From an uncultured Bacteroidales bacterium (GTDB taxonomy: Bacteria > Bacteroidota > Bacteroidia > Bacteroidales > JAUNSR01): DNA of 42,741 bases. Below the pieces are notes generated by a model. It saw only the letters and a list, made by a program, of their open reading frames with translations, was not told where the DNA came from and did not search any database. Where the stretch lies: assembly GCA_947074145.1 (NCBI GenBank), contig CAMTOJ010000007.1, forward strand, positions 1-42,741, read 5' to 3'. Every line of letters starts with the position of its first letter. Within the stretch, counting starts at the first letter, position 1. The translations under genes were made by a program, and so were the position numbers. Shown piece by piece: positions 38,195 to 42,741 of this stretch.

Positions 38195-40723
38195 TTATCT
38201 TATTGATACGATTCTGTTATTTATAACATATTCGGATTTTGGTAATTCTATGAAATGATCACCCTCCTTCAATTCAGCATTATACACTAAATTTCCGGTT
38301 AAACTATATATTTTCACCATCTCCTTTTTGTTACATTTTAATTTTACACCCTCTGGAGTAGATATTACTGAAAAAGTATCATCTTTCGAATTATTTTTTT
38401 TTATACTATTTGGATCAGACAAAGCTGGTGTAATCTTATATAATCCGGCGCCGTGCATATTGATAAGAGGTGAGAATTCGTCATTTTTGAATATTCCAAG
38501 CTCTTCTCCACTCCACATATCTGTAATTCTACAAGTTTGTTTATTTTCAAAACCAATATCTCTCAGATCTATACTCATCACTTCTGATTTCTGAGGTGCA
38601 GGATCCTGAGTAAATACCATGAATTCCATAGTTACTCCGTTAGGAGCACTGTCCATATTTGAATCATATCCGCACAAAGCCTCGAATGTTACATAATCGT
38701 GTCCTTCCGGCAAATCAAACTCTATGATAGAATTTGAATTAACTCCAAATCCGTTCGCATAGCTTTTCCCGTTTATAAGAAGACGTCCGCCATCTATATT
38801 CATATTCTTTTTAACAGTTGACCATCCGCTTGTAGCACTTACCCAATTAAGTGTTGTAAGTTTTTTACTATTTCCTTCAGAGTCTTTCAAAACAGGATTA
38901 ACCCAATTGCCATGATCATAATTATAATTGTCTCCTGCATCAGTTACAACAAGATATAATTTAGAAGCTCCTTTAATATCAGCTTTTACATCTACACCCT
39001 CTTTTTTGAAATTTCGGCTTACAAGTCCGCTATTAAATATTGCTTTTTCAGGATCGATACCCTCTCTTGTTGTTCCATCTTCATTAAACACGAAAAATTC
39101 AACTGTTGAAGAGCTACCTTGATCAGATCCGGTATTATCTATTCCGATAAACGATTTAAATTTTACTGCTCCTTTTGGTAATGGCAAAAGAATTACAGAA
39201 TTTGAATGTACTGCAAATCCTTTATTATATTTCTGACCGTTTACAGAAAGAGTTCCGCCGTTAATATTCTTATTTATTCCAAGATTTCCCCATCCAACAG
39301 ATGACTTAAGTATATCAAGAGTTGTGACATCAACTTCAGTACCATCGTTAAGAACTACAACAGGATTTATCCAGTCTGCATGATCACAATCATATCCGTC
39401 ACCTGCATCGGAAACTGCAAGACACAACAGTTCACTGCCTTCAGGAATATCCACCTCCATATCAAGTCCATAGCCTGTAGTAAGATAAGAGATTGTTCCA
39501 CTTCTGTAAATTGCTTTCTTTTCATTGATAAACTCATCACCTCCAAGATTGAAAATAGCGGCAAACTTATCTTCTGATTTCGAATCATCAGCACTCCAAA
39601 GGACTTTATTATCCGTACGGTACACTTGTCGGTTGTTTGTAGAGTTAGAATGCATATAAAGTACATCCTTATTTGTCAATAAAGAGTTGGTAAATTCATC
39701 ATTTTCCGGCATATGACCTCCAAACATTAATGGAGATTTGAATATAGTCCATAAAGACATCATCGCTATTTGTTCATCTTGAGTAAAATTGGTAAATCTC
39801 TCTGCTCCACGTTCACCTCTAATGCTTAATTTACCCATAGGCAACATATCTGCATCCGGCCATGTTCCGGGAGCGATATAGGGAGCCCATTTCGCACATA
39901 CTGTAAATTGATATTGAAGTTGAGTCCAGTTATCCCAGAAGTCATCCACTGTTCTCCACATATTGGCATGATTATGGCAATGTTCATATTCCGATAAAGG
40001 AGTTTCTCCCGGTGACATACTTAATACTATAGGTCTGCCGGTTTGGTCGATTGCTTTTCTAATCATTGAGATCTCTGATGCATGATATGGACGTGATAAA
40101 TCATCAATTTTTATAAAATCAACTCCCCATTCAGCATACATATCAAAGATTGAATTATAATATTCTTGTGCACCCGGTTTTGTAATATCAACTTTATAAT
40201 TATCTCTCAGCCATGTACAAGCTGAATCATTATTAGCAATCATATCACAAGTAATACCATCAGTCCCTTTTACAGGAAGTTTCTTTTCCGCAGCAACTTT
40301 AGGCAATCCTCTCATTATGTGAATACCGAATTTCAACCCAAGCGAATGTATATAATCGCCAAGAGGTTTAAATCCCGCTCCGTTTGCAGCAGATGGAAAA
40401 CGATTCAAGGCAGGTGTATAACGTCCATATTCATCATAAACATAAATAGGATTTGTTTGATTATATCCCCCGGCTTTATCATTTTCAACAAACCAACGTA
40501 TATCAACAACGATATATTCCCAGCCTGAAGAAAGCAGATGCTTTGCCATATAATCGGCATTCTCTTTAACTTCTGACTCTACAACAGTTGGTCCGAAGCA
40601 GTCCCATGAATTCCATCCCATTGGCGGGGTTTGTGCCCACTCCTTAAATTTCAAATTCTCTTGCGAATTCATATTTAAGCTTAAAATAAAGGCTGATACT
40701 ACAAATAGAAGTGTTCTTTTCAT
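38195..40723 (-). CDS. GH27 alpha-galactosidase with two inserted NPCBM domains and a C-terminal sorting-like tail
   Basis: Releases terminal alpha-galactose. 842 aa. Signal peptide at 1-20. The GH27 barrel (about 30-380) has TPPMGWNSWDCFG, nucleophile Asp207 (DFIKIDD) and acid/base Asp261 (MWRTVDD). The first strand of the C-terminal beta domain (FAAIFNLGG, 387-395) is followed by two NPCBM-like modules (about 402-550 and 562-705), each with YDCDHADW / YNYDHGNW calcium-type motifs. The beta domain then resumes (VMSIDLRDIGF, ITDMWSGEELG, about 715-765). The last 45 residues (MVKIYSLTGNLVYN ... SEYVI) resemble type IX secretion sorting tails. Upstream of, and probably co-transcribed with, the HTCS gene; divergent from a second GH27 gene. 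Confidence 0.92.
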   Translation of the reverse strand: MKRTLLFVVSAFILSLNMNSQENLKFKEWAQTPPMGWNSWDCFGPTVVESEVKENADYMAKHLLSSGWEYIVVDIRWFVENDKAGGYNQTNPIYVYDEYGRYTPALNRFPSAANGAGFKPLGDYIHSLGLKFGIHIMRGLPKVAAEKKLPVKGTDGITCDMIANNDSACTWLRDNYKVDITKPGAQEYYNSIFDMYAEWGVDFIKIDDLSRPYHASEISMIRKAIDQTGRPIVLSMSPGETPLSEYEHCHNHANMWRTVDDFWDNWTQLQYQFTVCAKWAPYIAPGTWPDADMLPMGKLSIRGERGAERFTNFTQDEQIAMMSLWTIFKSPLMFGGHMPENDEFTNSLLTNKDVLYMHSNSTNNRQVYRTDNKVLWSADDSKSEDKFAAIFNLGGDEFINEKKAIYRSGTISYLTTGYGLDMEVDIPEGSELLCLAVSDAGDGYDCDHADWINPVVVLNDGTEVDVTTLDILKSSVGWGNLGINKNINGGTLSVNGQKYNKGFAVHSNSVILLPLPKGAVKFKSFIGIDNTGSDQGSSSTVEFFVFNEDGTTREGIDPEKAIFNSGLVSRNFKKEGVDVKADIKGASKLYLVVTDAGDNYNYDHGNWVNPVLKDSEGNSKKLTTLNWVSATSGWSTVKKNMNIDGGRLLINGKSYANGFGVNSNSIIEFDLPEGHDYVTFEALCGYDSNMDSAPNGVTMEFMVFTQDPAPQKSEVMSIDLRDIGFENKQTCRITDMWSGEELGIFKNDEFSPLINMHGAGLYKITPALSDPNSIKKNNSKDDTFSVISTPEGVKLKCNKKEMVKIYSLTGNLVYNAELKEGDHFIELPKSEYVINNRIVSIR

Positions 40724-41143
40724 AAATGTATTAATTATTTGTTTTTTCTATTTTCTTCAATGAAGGTTATAATCTAAAGTTTAGTAATCTCTGTGATTAG
40801 TAGTTCTGCAAAGTTTATAAATATCAATATTACATAAGATAAATAATTCGTCATATAGAGATAAATAATTCGTCAATCCCATTCTTATCTACCTCTAACA
40901 CATCTAAATCATATAAAACTCCGTTTTTAGATTTGCTAAAATAATATTCAAAAAATTACATTACTTACATCTTAAAGCATTTTTGATTATTTTATTATCC
41001 CTAAATGATTAAAAAGAATTCATCATAATTTTCTTAGATAAGTAATTTTGTCATATTCATATCACTACCATTTATATATTATTTATATCCTCATTCGAAA
41101 GAATAACTTTTCTCTGTACACATAAAAAAATACACATTTAAAC
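40724..41143. promoter_or_regulatory. Divergent control region between two GH27 genes
   Basis: About 420 bp without a gene. -7 candidates are AAACTTTG on the minus strand (40809-40816, one mismatch to TAnnTTTG) for the left gene and TAACTTTT (41104-41111, one mismatch) for the right gene. Both imperfect promoters fit activator-dependent genes. The direct repeats at 40837-40875 are the likely HTCS binding site. Confidence 0.55.
40837..40875. promoter_or_regulatory. Direct repeat, candidate HTCS operator
   Basis: Two identical 17-bp copies of AGATAAATAATTCGTCA at 40837-40853 and 40859-40875, a 22-bp period (two helical turns), as expected for a dimeric AraC-type regulator. The pair starts about 20 bp upstream of the left gene's -7 candidate, in the -33 position. 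A degenerate copy (AGATAAGTAATTTTGTCA) lies at 41036-41053. Confidence 0.65.
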
Positions 41144-42741
41144 ATGAAAAAGCATCTTAAACCTAATTTCAAATATCTTATAGGTATTGGAATATTATTA
41201 AACAGTTCCTCTGTTTTTGCTGAAATTACCCACAAAGCTCCCCTTATGGGTTGGAGCTCATGGAATACCTATGGTATAGATATAAGTGAAAATCTCATAA
41301 AGGATCAGGCTGATGCCATGATCGAAAAAGGTCTCCATGATGTGGGATTTAAATATATTAATATTGATGATGGATATTTCGGAGGACGTGATGAAGAAGG
41401 AAATCTATTGTTTCATCCAACTCGATTCCCTAATGGTCTTAATGAAATCGTTGAATATATACATTCAAAAGGTCTAAAAGCCGGAATATATTCCGATGCC
41501 GGAAAAAATACGTGTGCATCATTCTGGGGAGGCGATCCTTTCGGTATTGGAGTCGGACTATACGGTTATGACCAAAAAGATATGGATCTTTTCTTTAAGG
41601 AACTTGATTTTGATTTCATCAAAGTGGACTTCTGCGGTGGAGCTTCAAATCATAATGTCGATAAACTTCAGTTATCGGAAGAAGAACGCTATAGAGCAAT
41701 AGCACAAGCAATTGCAAATACAGGAAAAGAGGATGTGATTCTAAACGCTTGCCGTTGGGCATTCCCGGGAACATGGATACATGAAGTAGCTGATTCATGG
41801 CGAACTACTGAAGATATTTATCTTGGTTGGAACTCTGTAAAGGGGATAATCTTGCAAAATCTATATCTATCCGCTTTTGCCACTAACGGACGTCATAATG
41901 ATATGGATATGCTTGAGGTTGGTCGTGGGTTGACAGAGGAAGAAGATAAAACACATTTCGGAATGTGGTGTATCATGAGTTCTCCTTTGTTAATAGGTTG
42001 TGACATGGGTACTCTTTCCGGTAAATCTCTCGAATTACTGACAAATAAAGAGATAGTTGCTCTGAATCAAGACCCGTTATCACTTCAGGCCTATGTTGTA
42101 AAAAGGGAAGCGGGAACCTATGTTTTGGTAAAAGATATAGAAACTCTTCACGGAACTACAAGAGCGATTGCTTTATACAATTCAAGCGATGCAGCAAAAA
42201 ACATTTCAATAGATTTTCTTGAGCTTGACCTTGGAGGCAAAATCAATGTAAGAGATCTATTTGAAAAAACCGATCTTGGTCAACATGTCGGTTCATTTTC
42301 GGTAAATGTTCCTGCTCACGGTACAAGAATTTATAAACTTGAAGCAGAAGAGCGCTATGAACGTACTCTTTATGAAGCTGAAACAGCCTGGCTTAGTGCT
42401 TACCAGGAATTAACCAACAATCAGAGTGCAGAAACTGCAATATATACAGAATCTGATTACTGTTCCGGAGGTGCAAAAGCAAACTGGCTTGGTCGATCTC
42501 TTAATAATGACCTTCAATGGAAAAACATATATAGTCGTGAAGGTGGTGAATACACAATGACTCTATCTTATATATGTAATGAAAACAGAGATATTTATAT
42601 TCAAATCAATGATCAGGAAGCGGTCAAACTTAATGTAAATTCAGGAAGTTGGGATAAACCGGCTGATGTGGAGCTGAAAATAAATTTAAATTCAGGAAAT
42701 AATACAATTCGTCTTTATCATCCTTCTGCGTGGATGCCGGA
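41144..42741 (+). CDS. GH27 alpha-galactosidase with C-terminal CBM-like domain (3' end cut by window edge)
   Basis: 532 codons from the ATG at 41144 to the right edge with no stop. The signal peptide ends SSVFA (residues about 8-26). The GH27 barrel begins HKAPLMGWSSWNTYG; IDDGYFGGRD is followed by nucleophile Asp162 (DFIKVDFCGG) and acid/base Asp224 (SWRTTEDI), both present. The C-terminal beta domain (KINVRDLFEKTDLG, VPAHGTRIYKL) follows at about 320-405. From about 407 (YEAETAWLSAY, YCSGGAKANWLG, EYTMTLSYICNENRDIYIQIN) a CBM6/35-like galactose-binding fold begins and is truncated. It is divergent from the other GH27 gene and is a different, shorter type. Confidence 0.93.
   Translation, partial: MKKHLKPNFKYLIGIGILLNSSSVFAEITHKAPLMGWSSWNTYGIDISENLIKDQADAMIEKGLHDVGFKYINIDDGYFGGRDEEGNLLFHPTRFPNGLNEIVEYIHSKGLKAGIYSDAGKNTCASFWGGDPFGIGVGLYGYDQKDMDLFFKELDFDFIKVDFCGGASNHNVDKLQLSEEERYRAIAQAIANTGKEDVILNACRWAFPGTWIHEVADSWRTTEDIYLGWNSVKGIILQNLYLSAFATNGRHNDMDMLEVGRGLTEEEDKTHFGMWCIMSSPLLIGCDMGTLSGKSLELLTNKEIVALNQDPLSLQAYVVKREAGTYVLVKDIETLHGTTRAIALYNSSDAAKNISIDFLELDLGGKINVRDLFEKTDLGQHVGSFSVNVPAHGTRIYKLEAEERYERTLYEAETAWLSAYQELTNNQSAETAIYTESDYCSGGAKANWLGRSLNNDLQWKNIYSREGGEYTMTLSYICNENRDIYIQINDQEAVKLNVNSGSWDKPADVELKINLNSGNNTIRLYHPSAWMP

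Overview
The window is a low-GC stretch of a Bacteroidota chromosome, most likely order Bacteroidales (inferred; Dysgonomonadaceae-like is a guess). The signs are a SusC/SusD pair, lipoproteins with acidic residues after the lipid cysteine, a hybrid two-component system (HTCS), a DUF4954 protein, no Shine-Dalgarno signal before most genes, and promoters that fit the Bacteroidota -33 TTTG / -7 TAnnTTTG pattern. I see no rRNA, tRNA, insertion sequence, prophage or CRISPR array.

Layout. 1-2763 (-): C-terminally cut CotH-kinase-like secreted protein with carbohydrate-binding-like modules. 3072-4166 (-): mnmA. 4571-5500 (+): BASS/SBF-type transporter. 5629-13884 (-): outer-membrane starch/maltodextrin operon, in transcription order susC, susD, susE/F-like lipoprotein, surface GH13 lipoprotein. 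14289-15314 (+): LacI-family regulator. 15764-24446 (+): inner half of the same system, namely an MFS sugar transporter, beta-phosphoglucomutase, GH65 maltose phosphorylase, periplasmic GH13 (SusA-like) and GH97 (SusB-like). 24806-26176 (-): MerR regulator and M23 peptidase. 26361-28976 (+): alaS. 29393-30202 (+): rhaD. 30411-32369 (-): DUF4954 protein. 32553-33776 (-): hflX. 33995-40723 (-): GH27 alpha-galactosidase followed by an HTCS regulator. 41144-42741 (+): a second, divergent GH27 gene that runs off the right edge.

How the genes work together. Starch or maltodextrin would be bound and cut at the surface by SusC/D/E and the surface GH13, then processed in the periplasm by the second GH13 and GH97. 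Maltose would enter through the MFS carrier and be split by phosphate in the cytoplasm (GH65), with beta-glucose-1-phosphate converted to glucose-6-phosphate by the mutase. This is a Sus-like outer half joined to a phosphorolytic inner half. A LacI-type protein probably controls both: near-identical ATCG-N-AAACGTTTG sites lie in the susC/lacI divergent region and upstream of the MFS promoter. A second unit, with two divergent GH27 genes and an HTCS, looks like an alpha-galactoside locus with a candidate HTCS operator between the two enzymes.

Most notable unexplained structure: two intergenic arrays about 20 kb apart, with four and three copies of the same exactly 22-bp unit built on the near-palindrome CACCTTGCAAGG. 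One lies in a divergent promoter region, the other in a gap closed by terminators on both sides. Several upstream-extended starts (mnmA, the BASS transporter, lacI, hflX) are rejected here because a -7 promoter element lies inside the extension.
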